The notes below the pieces were generated by a model. The model saw nothing but the letters and a program-made list of their open reading frames with translations. It had not been told where the DNA came from and made no database searches. DNA of 6,711 nt from Desulfobacterales bacterium. GTDB lineage: Bacteria > Desulfobacterota > Desulfobacteria > Desulfobacterales > C00003060. The position numbers and the translations under genes were made by a program. The stretch is from contig DAOUTV010000100.1 in NCBI GenBank assembly GCA_030668505.1, forward strand, positions 1 to 6,711, written 5' to 3'. Below, in pieces: positions 1 through 5,816 of the stretch; position 1 is the stretch's first letter, and every line of letters starts with the position of its first letter.

Positions 1-33
1 ATGAACTAAAATAGCCATATTCCAGATCGTTAT

Positions 34-61
34 GACTGGATTCCGGCTTTCGCCGGAATGA
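34..61. repeat. Short dispersed hairpin repeat (ATTCCGGC-TTTC-GCCGGAAT), copy 1
   Basis: A perfect 8-bp stem (40-47 with 52-59) encloses a TTTC loop. The surrounding 28 bases recur identically at 6224-6251, inside the palindromic element near the other end of the window. In form it resembles the ATTCC...GGAAT dispersed repeats known in many proteobacteria (for example neisserial dRS3). Here it stands without its inverted partner, so it may be a solitary copy or the right half of a larger element that starts before the window. Confidence 0.8.
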
Positions 62-90
62 AGGAGTGGTAAACGTCGTTGTAGGGTTAA

Positions 91-320
91 TTAGTTTCCA
101 TCAATAAAAGGCCCTTTTCCGCAATCGTCGACTTCGCCAAAGCACTGGCTGCGAGCCGACTTCGCCATAGTAGCCTCGGCTACGACGGCTGAACGGCTGA
201 ACGGCTGAATCGGCGCCAAACTACGGGGTTGCTTGTGCGACGCACCTCGGTACGCCTCCGTGCAACCCCTTGTTTTCCTTGACCTTGCGGAAAATCGCTC
301 ATTTCTGAATTGGAAACCTA
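91..320. repeat. Structured inverted-repeat element of about 230 bp, probably non-autonomous mobile or dispersed repeat
   Basis: The ends are imperfect inverted repeats: GTTTCCA at 94-100 pairs with TGGAAAC at 311-317, and TTTTCCGCAA at 115-124 pairs with TTGCGGAAAA at 285-294. Further dyads nest inside: GTAGCC/GGCTAC (170-175/178-183) and GGGGTTGC/GCAACCCC (225-232/262-269). CGACTTCGCCA is directly repeated at 129-139 and 157-167. There is no credible gene. The minus-strand ORF across it (91-351) is rich in Ser, Arg and Gly and looks like a by-product of the repeat. The end points are approximate. A structured RNA is an alternative, but a dispersed genomic repeat seems more likely. Confidence 0.5.
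185..208. repeat. Tandem repeat, 3 exact copies of ACGGCTGA
   Basis: Three perfect head-to-tail copies of the 8-mer ACGGCTGA lie at 185-192, 193-200 and 201-208, inside the larger structured element. Such short tandem tracts can vary in copy number by slippage. It lies about 180 bp upstream of the next start codon, and no regulatory role is evident. Confidence 0.9.
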
Positions 321-389
321 CGCTTGAGCCCATTGAGTTTTTACGATTCATGGATGGACACTAATTAATAAGCGCTGGGGAGGATAAAC

Positions 390-1511
390 GTGAAATTCAA
401 AATAGTGCCACTTTTATCGATGCTGCTTGTATGCATATATGCTGCGCTTCTTTGTGCAGAAACGCCTCAAGACGATATTACCGTTGAAGCAGAAGGCTAC
501 GGCTTGTCCAAGAACGATGCTCTCCTTAAAGCAAAACGTAACGCTGTTGAGAAAGGAATCGGTACGATTCTCATGTCACAGACCGAAATTAGGAATTTTG
601 AACTGCAGAAAGATGTTATTCTCACCAAGACAAAGGGTTCAGTCAAAAAATATGATATTCTGTACGAAGAAAAGCAGCAGGACGACATCATCTATCTAAA
701 AATACGGGCCTTTGTCTCCCTTGCCAACATTAAGGCAGACCTTGTTGCCCTGAAGATTCTCCTCGAGTCCATGAACAAACCTCGCATGATGGTGGTCATA
801 CGGGAAGAGAACGGAAACTATGCAGAGAACGCGATTGTCGACTACCTGAGTGAAAAAGAGTTTGAACTGGTAGATGCAGCGGTTGTGGCTGCACTCATGC
901 ACAAGGGGGATAAGCTTATACGGCTGGCAGCAGAAGGCGATCCTTTGGCCGCAGCCCGTATCGGTGCATCGAACGGTGCAGAGTATGTGATGGTTGGAAA
1001 GATCAACAAGGGCCTCATGACAAGCACGTTCCTCAGCAACTCCGGCATGAAATCAGGCCAGGCCAATATTTCGGCAAAAGTGGTCAACTGCTCTAATGCC
1101 AAGATCGTTGCATCGAAATCGGCAAACGGCGCTGCTGTCCATATTTCAGCAGACGTTGCCATGGCTACAGCTGCTGAAAACGCAGCAAAAAAGCTAATGG
1201 ACAGACACCTTTTTGAAAAAATCGTCTCCTCCTTCCAGGATATGATCAATAATGGCATTACTCTCAACGTGACCATTAAGAACGTTACAAGTTTTAAGAT
1301 GCAAAAGGCGGTCAGAGGGGTCCTCGACGAACTTTCTGATATGGTTTCAGTGAATAAGCGCAGCTTCGGTGGAGGCCAGCTCAAGCTTTCTGTTCTGTAT
1401 AAAGGAGATGCTGATTCTTTCAGCGAAACTGTTGACGGAAAGACAGTTGAAGGGAAAAAGCTATCAGTTACCGACATAGCAGGTAGCAGAGTGGTTATCC
1501 AGTTAGAATAG
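390..1511 (+). CDS. Exported FlgT/CsgG-like envelope protein, function unknown
   Basis: 373 residues from a GTG start, chosen because a strong Shine-Dalgarno (GGGGAGGA, 377-384) ends 5 nt before it. Residues 1-23 form a signal peptide: a Lys-containing n-region, a hydrophobic core at about 6-21, and likely signal peptidase I cleavage after LCA23. Cys22 does not sit in a good lipobox because Leu precedes it. Residues about 31-112 (TVEAEGYG..., DALLKAKRNAVEKGIG) resemble the FlgT N-terminal/LPP20-like fold. Residues about 130-270 look like the CsgG/TolB-like middle part of FlgT-type proteins, including a GASNGAEYVMVGKI strand. Residues about 285-371 form a further beta-rich domain. No flagellar, curli or secretion gene is adjacent, so the flagellar name should not be taken literally. 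It is probably periplasmic or outer-membrane associated. It appears monocistronic: 191 bp and a separate promoter divide it from the next gene. Confidence 0.8.
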   Translation: MKFKIVPLLSMLLVCIYAALLCAETPQDDITVEAEGYGLSKNDALLKAKRNAVEKGIGTILMSQTEIRNFELQKDVILTKTKGSVKKYDILYEEKQQDDIIYLKIRAFVSLANIKADLVALKILLESMNKPRMMVVIREENGNYAENAIVDYLSEKEFELVDAAVVAALMHKGDKLIRLAAEGDPLAAARIGASNGAEYVMVGKINKGLMTSTFLSNSGMKSGQANISAKVVNCSNAKIVASKSANGAAVHISADVAMATAAENAAKKLMDRHLFEKIVSSFQDMINNGITLNVTIKNVTSFKMQKAVRGVLDELSDMVSVNKRSFGGGQLKLSVLYKGDADSFSETVDGKTVEGKKLSVTDIAGSRVVIQLE

Positions 1512-1634
1512 GGTTTTCCTTTCATCTGCCCTTGGAGTTTCAACCTTTTCTTCTTTCTGCTACATCTCACCTGTCGACGGACTCTCGATTGCTTTCCCCC
1601 AAAAAGGCTCAATGTTGTTCGTAATAGACTTTTT

Positions 1635-1664
1635 ATGACACCATTAAACCTGCTTTGTTATAAT
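1635..1664 (+). promoter_or_regulatory. Sigma70-type promoter with extended -10
   Basis: A perfect TATAAT (1659-1664) is preceded by the extended -10 TGn (1656-1658). An ATGACA box (1635-1640, five of six consensus bases) lies 18 bp upstream. Transcription would start near 1671 and give a leader of about 110 nt before the kinase ATG at 1781. This suggests housekeeping expression of the sensor gene independent of the gene before it. Confidence 0.6.
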
Positions 1665-1766
1665 GTTATATTTCCTTTTTCAGTACCCCGTAGCTCTGCT
1701 GCGTGGATATCATTGGAATGGTTTCCGTTTGCTGCGGTACGAGCATTTCTTGCTTTCTAGGCAATA

Positions 1767-1772
1767 GGGGGG
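1767..1772 (+). promoter_or_regulatory. Ribosome binding site that decides the start of the PAS sensor gene
   Basis: A run of six G (GGGGGG) lies 8 nt before ATG 1781. The upstream in-frame GTG at 1703 has no purine-rich site before it, and its 26 extra residues (Cys-rich, not helical) do not fit the family. The ATG at 1781 begins the familiar MAGKPTYEQLEQRV opening. Confidence 0.65.
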
Positions 1773-1780
1773 TTGCTCTA

Positions 1781-2701
1781 ATGGCTGGTAAACCTACCTA
1801 TGAACAATTGGAACAAAGGGTCAAGGGACTAGAAAAAGAGGCTTTTGAGCTCAGGCAGACGGAGGAGGCACTTCGGGAAAGTGCGCGCCGGCTGGAAGTT
1901 GCTTATGACCAAGCCATCATTTATGCGCAGCAGCTCAAGGAAGAAATCGCAGAGCGCAAGCGGGCGGAGGAGGCACTGCAAAAAGCTCGCGACGAACTGG
2001 AAGAGCGGGTTGAGGAGCGAACCGCTGAGCTTTCAAGGACCAATGTGCTTTCTAAACGAGAAATAGCAGAGCACAGGCAGGCGGAGGAAGCACTGCGGGA
2101 TAGCGAGGTGCGCTTAAAGACTGTATTGGATACCATTCAGGCCGGGATTGTGGTTATTGACCCAGCAACACATATCATCGTTGGTGTCAATGCTGCCGCT
2201 GGAAAAATGGTTGGCGCTTCCGGGGAGCAAATTCTCGGCAGCGTGTGTCATAAATATATCTGTCCGGAAGAGGAAGGCCAATGCCCTGTCACCGATCGCG
2301 GTCAGAACTTGGACAATGCAGAAGTGGTGTTACTTACGGCCGGTGGTAAGAGGGTGCCGATTCTCAAGACAGTGGTACCTGTAATACTATCCGGCCGAGA
2401 GCATTTGCTCGAAAGTTTTTTGGACATCACCGAACGCAAGCGGGCGGAGGAGGCGCTGAGAGAGAGTGAGAAGCGAATGGAAATATTGACGTTTGCGAAC
2501 GATCTGGCCCTTAAATTGATGCATGAATTGAGAAACCCTCTGGCTGCTATCGGAGGATTTTCAAAGCTGATCTCCAGCAAGCACTATCCTGAGGAAAAAC
2601 TGAAAGAGTATACAAGAATCATCTTGGAACAATCTCTGAGGCTCGAAAATGCATTAAATGAGGTTTTAATCCACTTGAAAGTCGGTGATGGGCAAGTATG
2701 A
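1781..2701 (+). CDS. PAS-domain sensor protein with HisKA domain but no ATPase domain
   Basis: 306 residues from ATG 1781; an in-frame GTG at 1703 would add 26 unlikely residues. Residues about 5-106 are a charged coiled coil with repeated (E)RKRAEEAL-like blocks at 58-66, 97-105 and 218-226. A PAS domain spans about 107-217. It carries C156-x4-C161-x6-C168 (CHKYIC...CP), a pattern I recall from deltaproteobacterial PAS domains, and ends in the DITERKRAEEAL linker. HisKA follows, with the phosphoacceptor His248 in HELRNPLAAIGGF, and the second DHp helix ends at about 297. The protein stops nine residues later: the N, G1, F and G2 boxes of the HATPase_c domain are absent. I found no remnant in the three forward frames of the 127 bp downstream. 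No transmembrane segment is visible, so it is probably cytoplasmic. It may be a truncated kinase, or a dimerising or phosphate-accepting partner for a complete kinase such as the one downstream. Confidence 0.8.
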   Translation: MAGKPTYEQLEQRVKGLEKEAFELRQTEEALRESARRLEVAYDQAIIYAQQLKEEIAERKRAEEALQKARDELEERVEERTAELSRTNVLSKREIAEHRQAEEALRDSEVRLKTVLDTIQAGIVVIDPATHIIVGVNAAAGKMVGASGEQILGSVCHKYICPEEEGQCPVTDRGQNLDNAEVVLLTAGGKRVPILKTVVPVILSGREHLLESFLDITERKRAEEALRESEKRMEILTFANDLALKLMHELRNPLAAIGGFSKLISSKHYPEEKLKEYTRIILEQSLRLENALNEVLIHLKVGDGQV

Positions 2702-2732
2702 TAGTTTACCATGAATTCTGATTGGGTATGGA

Positions 2733-2748
2733 AGGCGATACTGTTGCG
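2733..2748 (+). promoter_or_regulatory. Weak sigma54-like -24/-12 site before the two-component operon
   Basis: AGGCGATACTGTTGCG has GG (2734-2735) and GC (2746-2747) exactly 10 nt apart, with GGC and TTGC matching the consensus blocks TGGCAC and TTGCW. The -24 box otherwise fits poorly. It would start RNA near 2759, 70 nt before the kinase ATG. A small TTGCG/CGCAA hairpin (2744-2758) overlaps it. A competing sigma70 reading is TTGACT at 2776-2781 with a poor -10. Confidence 0.3.
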
Positions 2749-2804
2749 CTTCACGCAAGGTCACGTTTTCCTCTGTTGACTCCACGATGGTTTTGTTGCA
2801 TTAA

Positions 2805-2825
2805 GAAATTTCACCATGGAATTTC
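2805..2825. repeat. Short dyad just before the kinase start codon
   Basis: GAAATT (2805-2810) and AATTTC (2820-2825) form a perfect 6-bp inverted repeat around a 9-nt spacer, ending 3 nt before ATG 2829. It overlaps the weak TGGA Shine-Dalgarno (2817-2820). It could reduce ribosome access or be an operator. No protein can be named for it. Confidence 0.35.
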
Positions 2826-2828
2826 ATA

Positions 2829-4163
2829 ATGGACAGAAAAACGCCCCCAAACACCTATAAATCCTTTCTTCTAATGATCTCCATGATGGGAATTCTATGT
2901 TTGGCCGTTGGGCTCGCCCTGGGCAATCCGCTGGGCGAAGCCGAGGCCACGCATCCATTCTGGTTCCGGTCCATCGGTATTGTTATTATTGCTATAGGGA
3001 TGGGCGCCATTTTGTTATACGAAGAGAAACGGGGGCGCAACCTCCGGCAGCTGGTGGCTCGGAAGTCTGAGGAATTAAAAAAGTCTGAAGAAAAATACCG
3101 CAGCTTGATCGAAAGTACTGAAGACTTTATTTTTACGGTAGATGAATCCGGCCGCTTTCAATCCTTGAACAATTTTACCGCTAATTTTTTTGGTGGAACC
3201 CCTTCTCAGTTTCTTGGCCAGCCCCTGTCTGTCCTTTTTTCAAAAGAGATTGCATCTCAGCAGCTCAAACTCATCCGTATGGTCTTTCGCTTTGGGAAAA
3301 GCGTGCGGGATGAGTTCATGGTAAAGACGGGTGAGCATCAAACTTGGCTCAACGCCAACCTTATGCCTTTGAAAAACGAGCAGGACAGGGTCGTATCTGT
3401 TCTATGTATTGCCAGGGACATTACTGAAAACAAGAAGCTCGAAAGCCAGCTTGTCAATACCGAAAAACTGGCCTCAATGGGGACTCTGGCTGCCGGCGTG
3501 GCCCACGAACTGAACAACCCCCTTGGTGTTATGCTTGGCTTTACGGACCTTCTATTGGAGAAGTTCGACAAAGAGGGCCAGGACTATCAGGACCTTAAAA
3601 CCATTGAGCGCCACGGCCTTCATTGCAAGCAGGTCGTGGAAAACCTCCTTAGCTTTGCCAGACAGGGGGAAGGGACGCCTGAATATTGTGACATCAACGA
3701 TGCAGTCAATGAGATTCTTGGTGTCGTTGAGCACTCCCTGGAGATGAACAATGTTGATCTCCGGGTGGAACTGGCCTCCGGCCTCCCGAAGGTAAAAGGG
3801 GATTTGCGCCAGATGCAACAGGTATTCTTGAACCTTATCAACAATGCGTCCGCAGCCATGAAGGCAGGAGGGATTTTAGAAATCAAAACCGCTCTTGATG
3901 CAGGGCAAGACAAGGTGCGTGTCACGGTTCGGGACAACGGACACGGTATCAATGCAGAACACGTGGATAATATCTTCGACCCCTTTTTCACTACCAAGAG
4001 TGAAGGGGAAGGGACAGGATTGGGTCTGTTCGTGAGTCATGGGATTATAACGAAATACGAAGGGACCATAACCTGTGAAAGCAGTCCCGAAGATGGTCCT
4101 AATAGACCCCGAGGAACGGCTTTTACGGTTTTGCTGAGTGCCAAGGAGGGGGTCGAAGTATGA
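2829..4163 (+). CDS. Membrane-bound PAS sensor histidine kinase (NtrB/AtoS-like)
   Basis: 444 residues. Two transmembrane segments (about 12-32 and 47-64) flank only about 14 residues outside, so sensing is probably cytoplasmic or in the membrane. The linker KSEEKYRSLIESTEDFIF leads into a PAS domain (about 88-200) ending in ARDITENKKLE. HisKA carries His226 in AHELNNPLGVMLGFTD. The ATPase domain is complete: N-box FLNLINNA (333-340), G1 DNGHG (369-373), F-box FDPFFTTK (383-390), G2 GEGTGLGL (393-400). It should therefore autophosphorylate at His226 and pass the phosphate to the regulator encoded immediately after it, whose start codon overlaps this stop (ATGA). The start codon has only a weak TGGA ribosome site, but the TM1-loop-TM2 layout needs this N-terminus. 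The ligand cannot be read from the sequence. Confidence 0.93.
   Translation: MDRKTPPNTYKSFLLMISMMGILCLAVGLALGNPLGEAEATHPFWFRSIGIVIIAIGMGAILLYEEKRGRNLRQLVARKSEELKKSEEKYRSLIESTEDFIFTVDESGRFQSLNNFTANFFGGTPSQFLGQPLSVLFSKEIASQQLKLIRMVFRFGKSVRDEFMVKTGEHQTWLNANLMPLKNEQDRVVSVLCIARDITENKKLESQLVNTEKLASMGTLAAGVAHELNNPLGVMLGFTDLLLEKFDKEGQDYQDLKTIERHGLHCKQVVENLLSFARQGEGTPEYCDINDAVNEILGVVEHSLEMNNVDLRVELASGLPKVKGDLRQMQQVFLNLINNASAAMKAGGILEIKTALDAGQDKVRVTVRDNGHGINAEHVDNIFDPFFTTKSEGEGTGLGLFVSHGIITKYEGTITCESSPEDGPNRPRGTAFTVLLSAKEGVEV
4143..4149 (+). promoter_or_regulatory. Strong ribosome binding site of the response regulator, inside the kinase gene
   Basis: AAGGAGG (4143-4149, extended by GGG to 4152) lies inside the last codons of the kinase gene, a few bases before ATG 4160. 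With the ATGA overlap it implies coupled translation, while the strong site favours more regulator than kinase. Confidence 0.8.
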
Positions 4164-5557
4164 AAAGCAGGATTCTAGTTGTTGATGACGAAAGGGATAT
4201 GTTGGCCCTTCTCAAGAGAATCATCACCGAAAAGACCGAACATGAAGTGATGACAGAGCATGACCCGTTGAGGGCAATCGAGTTGATCCATACAGAACCC
4301 TTTAACCTGATCATCACTGACTTGAAGATGCCCAAGATGGATGGGATTGCCTTGCTTGATGAGATCAAGAGGATCCAGCCTTCTTCCAACGTTATTATCA
4401 TGACTGCCTATGCGACCATTGAAACTGCAGTAGAAGCTACACGAAAGGGTGCCTTTGACTATATTGCAAAACCTTTCCGAAAAGAACGCATCCTGCTGAC
4501 CCTTAGCAGGGCCTTAGAGTGGCAAGCGCTTGCCCGCGAGAACGTCGCCTTGCGCAGGTCGCTTGAACAAGAGAAGATGCTGCCTACCATTGTCGGGTCC
4601 AGCCCGGCCATGATGTCGATTCTAGACAGGATCAAGCATGTGGCCAAATCGATGGCAACAATCTTAATTCAAGGGGAGAGCGGCACAGGGAAAGAGCTTG
4701 CGGCCAAGGCGATCCATGTTTACAGCGACCGCCGTGACAAGAGTTTTGTAATTGTCAACTGCACGGCCATACCCGAACAGATCATTGAAAGCGAGCTTTT
4801 CGGACACAAGAAAGGCGCATTTACCGGTGCTTGGAAAGATAAGAAGGGGCTGATGGACGAGGCCAACCAGGGAACACTATTTCTGGATGAGATCGGAGAG
4901 CTGAACACAGTAATGCAGGCCAAGCTTCTGCGCCTTCTCCAAGAGGGGGAGTATAAGCCGGTAGGCGGCTTGAATACAAAACATGCTGATATTAGGTTTG
5001 TAGCCGCCACGAACCATGACCTCATGCAGCGCATAGCCGAAAAAAAATTCCGAGAAGACCTTTTCTATCGTTTGAATGTGATCTCTTTTCGCTTGCCTCC
5101 ACTCAGTGAGCGGCGAGAGGACATCCCGCTGCTGGTGAGTCACTTTGTTGAAAAATACAGCAAAGTCAACAACAAGGAAATACGTGACATCGAGCCCCAA
5201 GCCATGGCTATGCTTATGGCACGTAAATGGCCAGGAAATGTCAGGCAGTTAGAAAACGTGGTTGAGCGTGGTGTGATCTTGTGCCGGTCCGGCCAAATCA
5301 GGCTCGAAGATCTCATAACTGATGCAACTCGCACGGGGCCGCTGCCATATTCCAACGAGACCATTTACAGGCTCCCATTCAAGGAAGCCAAAGAGGCCGT
5401 GATCAAGACATTTCACAGACAATACATCCAGGCCATACTTCAGCAAAACAGGGGCAACATTTCCAGGGCCGCCGAGCAGGCAGGGCTTCAGCGGCAATAC
5501 CTCCATCGAATTATCAAACACGAAAAGATCGACGCTGAGGTATTCAAGAAAAAATAG
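4160..5557 (+). CDS. Sigma54-dependent NtrC-family response regulator (REC-AAA+-Fis HTH)
   Basis: 465 residues, full family length. REC domain 1-120: acidic pair D9/D10, phosphoacceptor Asp54 in IITDLKMP, Thr82, and Lys104 in KPF. AAA+ domain about 143-370: Walker A GESGTGKE (172-179), the sigma54-contacting GAFTGA loop intact at 219-224, Walker B TLFLDE (239-244), the arginine-finger region FREDLFYRLN (297-306), and sensor II in GNVRQLENVVERG (359-371). The C-terminal Fis-type helix-turn-helix (about 415-455, NISRAAEQAGLQRQYLHRII) binds DNA. Every residue needed to activate sigma54-RNA polymerase is present. It is the partner of the overlapping upstream kinase. The next intergenic region carries dyads, an IHF-like site and a -24/-12 promoter, so the CBS gene is the obvious target. 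The target is inferred, not shown. Confidence 0.96.
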   Translation: MKSRILVVDDERDMLALLKRIITEKTEHEVMTEHDPLRAIELIHTEPFNLIITDLKMPKMDGIALLDEIKRIQPSSNVIIMTAYATIETAVEATRKGAFDYIAKPFRKERILLTLSRALEWQALARENVALRRSLEQEKMLPTIVGSSPAMMSILDRIKHVAKSMATILIQGESGTGKELAAKAIHVYSDRRDKSFVIVNCTAIPEQIIESELFGHKKGAFTGAWKDKKGLMDEANQGTLFLDEIGELNTVMQAKLLRLLQEGEYKPVGGLNTKHADIRFVAATNHDLMQRIAEKKFREDLFYRLNVISFRLPPLSERREDIPLLVSHFVEKYSKVNNKEIRDIEPQAMAMLMARKWPGNVRQLENVVERGVILCRSGQIRLEDLITDATRTGPLPYSNETIYRLPFKEAKEAVIKTFHRQYIQAILQQNRGNISRAAEQAGLQRQYLHRIIKHEKIDAEVFKKK

Positions 5558-5560
5558 AAG

Positions 5561-5584
5561 GGGTGTAACCTATGAGTTACACTC
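5561..5584. promoter_or_regulatory. Palindrome 1, candidate upstream activator site for the NtrC-type regulator
   Basis: GTGTAAC (5563-5569) and GTTACAC (5576-5582) form a perfect 7-bp dyad with a 6-nt centre. A G:T and a G:C pair extend it outward. It begins 4 nt after the regulator stop codon and centres about 214 bp upstream of the predicted sigma54 start. No T-tract follows, so it is a poor intrinsic terminator. A related dyad lies 82 bp downstream. Confidence 0.55.
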
Positions 5585-5644
5585 GCCGATCTCCTATAAT
5601 TTCAAGTCCTTTTTCCATCTTCACAAGTTATCCTCCCGCTCAAC

Positions 5645-5663
5645 TGTAACCTGTTCGTTTACA
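5645..5663. promoter_or_regulatory. Palindrome 2, related candidate activator site
   Basis: TGTAAC (5645-5650) and GTTTACA (5657-5663) repeat the half-sites of palindrome 1, with the same TGTAACCT left half and the same 6-nt spacer but one extra T in the right half. It centres about 133 bp upstream of the predicted sigma54 start. The 82-bp distance between the two centres is close to eight helical turns, so both would face the same side of the DNA. Confidence 0.5.
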
Positions 5664-5718
5664 AATCTATTACCATCTTGAGGATATGCTTAGGATAGCA
5701 ATGATCGATTTGCTTTAA

Positions 5719-5731
5719 TATCAATAGGTTG
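5719..5731 (+). promoter_or_regulatory. IHF binding site
   Basis: TATCAATAGGTTG matches the IHF core consensus WATCAANNNNTTR at every defined position. It lies between the two dyads and the -24/-12 promoter, centred about 62 bp upstream of the predicted start. IHF sites usually lie there in sigma54 promoters, where the bend brings the activator to the polymerase. Confidence 0.6.
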
Positions 5732-5760
5732 TGCGCAATCAGCCATTTCGGGCCGGTCTC

Positions 5761-5776
5761 TGGTACACATCTTGCC
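5761..5776 (+). promoter_or_regulatory. Sigma54 (-24/-12) promoter of the CBS gene
   Basis: TGGTACACATCTTGCC compares with consensus TGGCAC-N5-TTGCW. GG (5762-5763) and GC (5774-5775) are exactly 10 nt apart. Only one base of the -24 hexamer differs, and TTGC is intact. Transcription would start near 5787, between the promoter and the chosen ATG at 5817. It sits directly downstream of a sigma54-activator gene, which strengthens the call. Confidence 0.7.
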
Positions 5777-5806
5777 ATGCAAAGGCGAGACAATGCTTGT
5801 GACTAA

Positions 5807-5813
5807 AAGGACG
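5807..5813 (+). promoter_or_regulatory. Ribosome binding site that decides the CBS gene start
   Basis: AAGGACG (5807-5813) precedes ATG 5817. Both lie downstream of the predicted sigma54 start (about 5787), giving a leader of about 30 nt. The in-frame ATG at 5793 would leave almost no leader, and the TTG at 5772 lies inside the promoter. Confidence 0.5.
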
Positions 5814-5816
5814 GGC

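Noticed and set aside
91..351. Minus-strand ORF of 86 codons
   Set aside because: It runs through the structured repeat element, has a low-complexity Ser/Arg/Gly-rich composition and no recognisable domain. It is best explained as a by-product of the repeat.
324..371. Sigma70 promoter for the exported-protein gene
   Set aside because: TTGAGC (324) and TTGAGT (333) are possible -35 boxes, but no -10-like hexamer sits at a usable distance.
842..1612. Minus-strand ORF of 256 codons
   Set aside because: It is antisense to the exported-protein gene, which has a strong ribosome site, a signal peptide and recognisable domains. The antisense product is Ser/Thr/Ala-rich without a domain.
1703..1780. 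GTG start 26 codons upstream for the PAS sensor gene
   Set aside because: No Shine-Dalgarno precedes it and the added residues do not match the family. ATG 1781 has a G-rich site 8 nt upstream and the usual N-terminus.
1955..2454. 20-bp exact DNA repeat at 1955-1974 and 2435-2454 as a mobile or regulatory repeat
   Set aside because: Both copies encode the common RKRAEEA coiled-coil linker inside one gene. The identity reflects repeated protein segments and is not a separate element.
3620..3997. Minus-strand ORF of 125 codons
   Set aside because: It lies opposite the ATPase domain of the histidine kinase, whose motifs are all intact, so it is a shadow frame.
5561..5584. Intrinsic terminator after the response regulator
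   Set aside because: The stem is perfect but only moderately GC-rich, and no T-tract follows. The related dyad at 5645-5663 argues for a protein-binding site.
5595..5600. TATAAT as a sigma70 -10 box
   Set aside because: No acceptable -35 box lies 16-18 bp upstream and there is no extended -10 TG, so it is likely a chance match in AT-rich DNA.
5772..5816. Earlier starts (TTG 5772, ATG 5793) for the CBS gene
   Set aside because: TTG 5772 lies inside the -12 box of the sigma54 promoter. ATG 5793 would be nearly leaderless from a start at about 5787. They remain possible if the promoter call is wrong.
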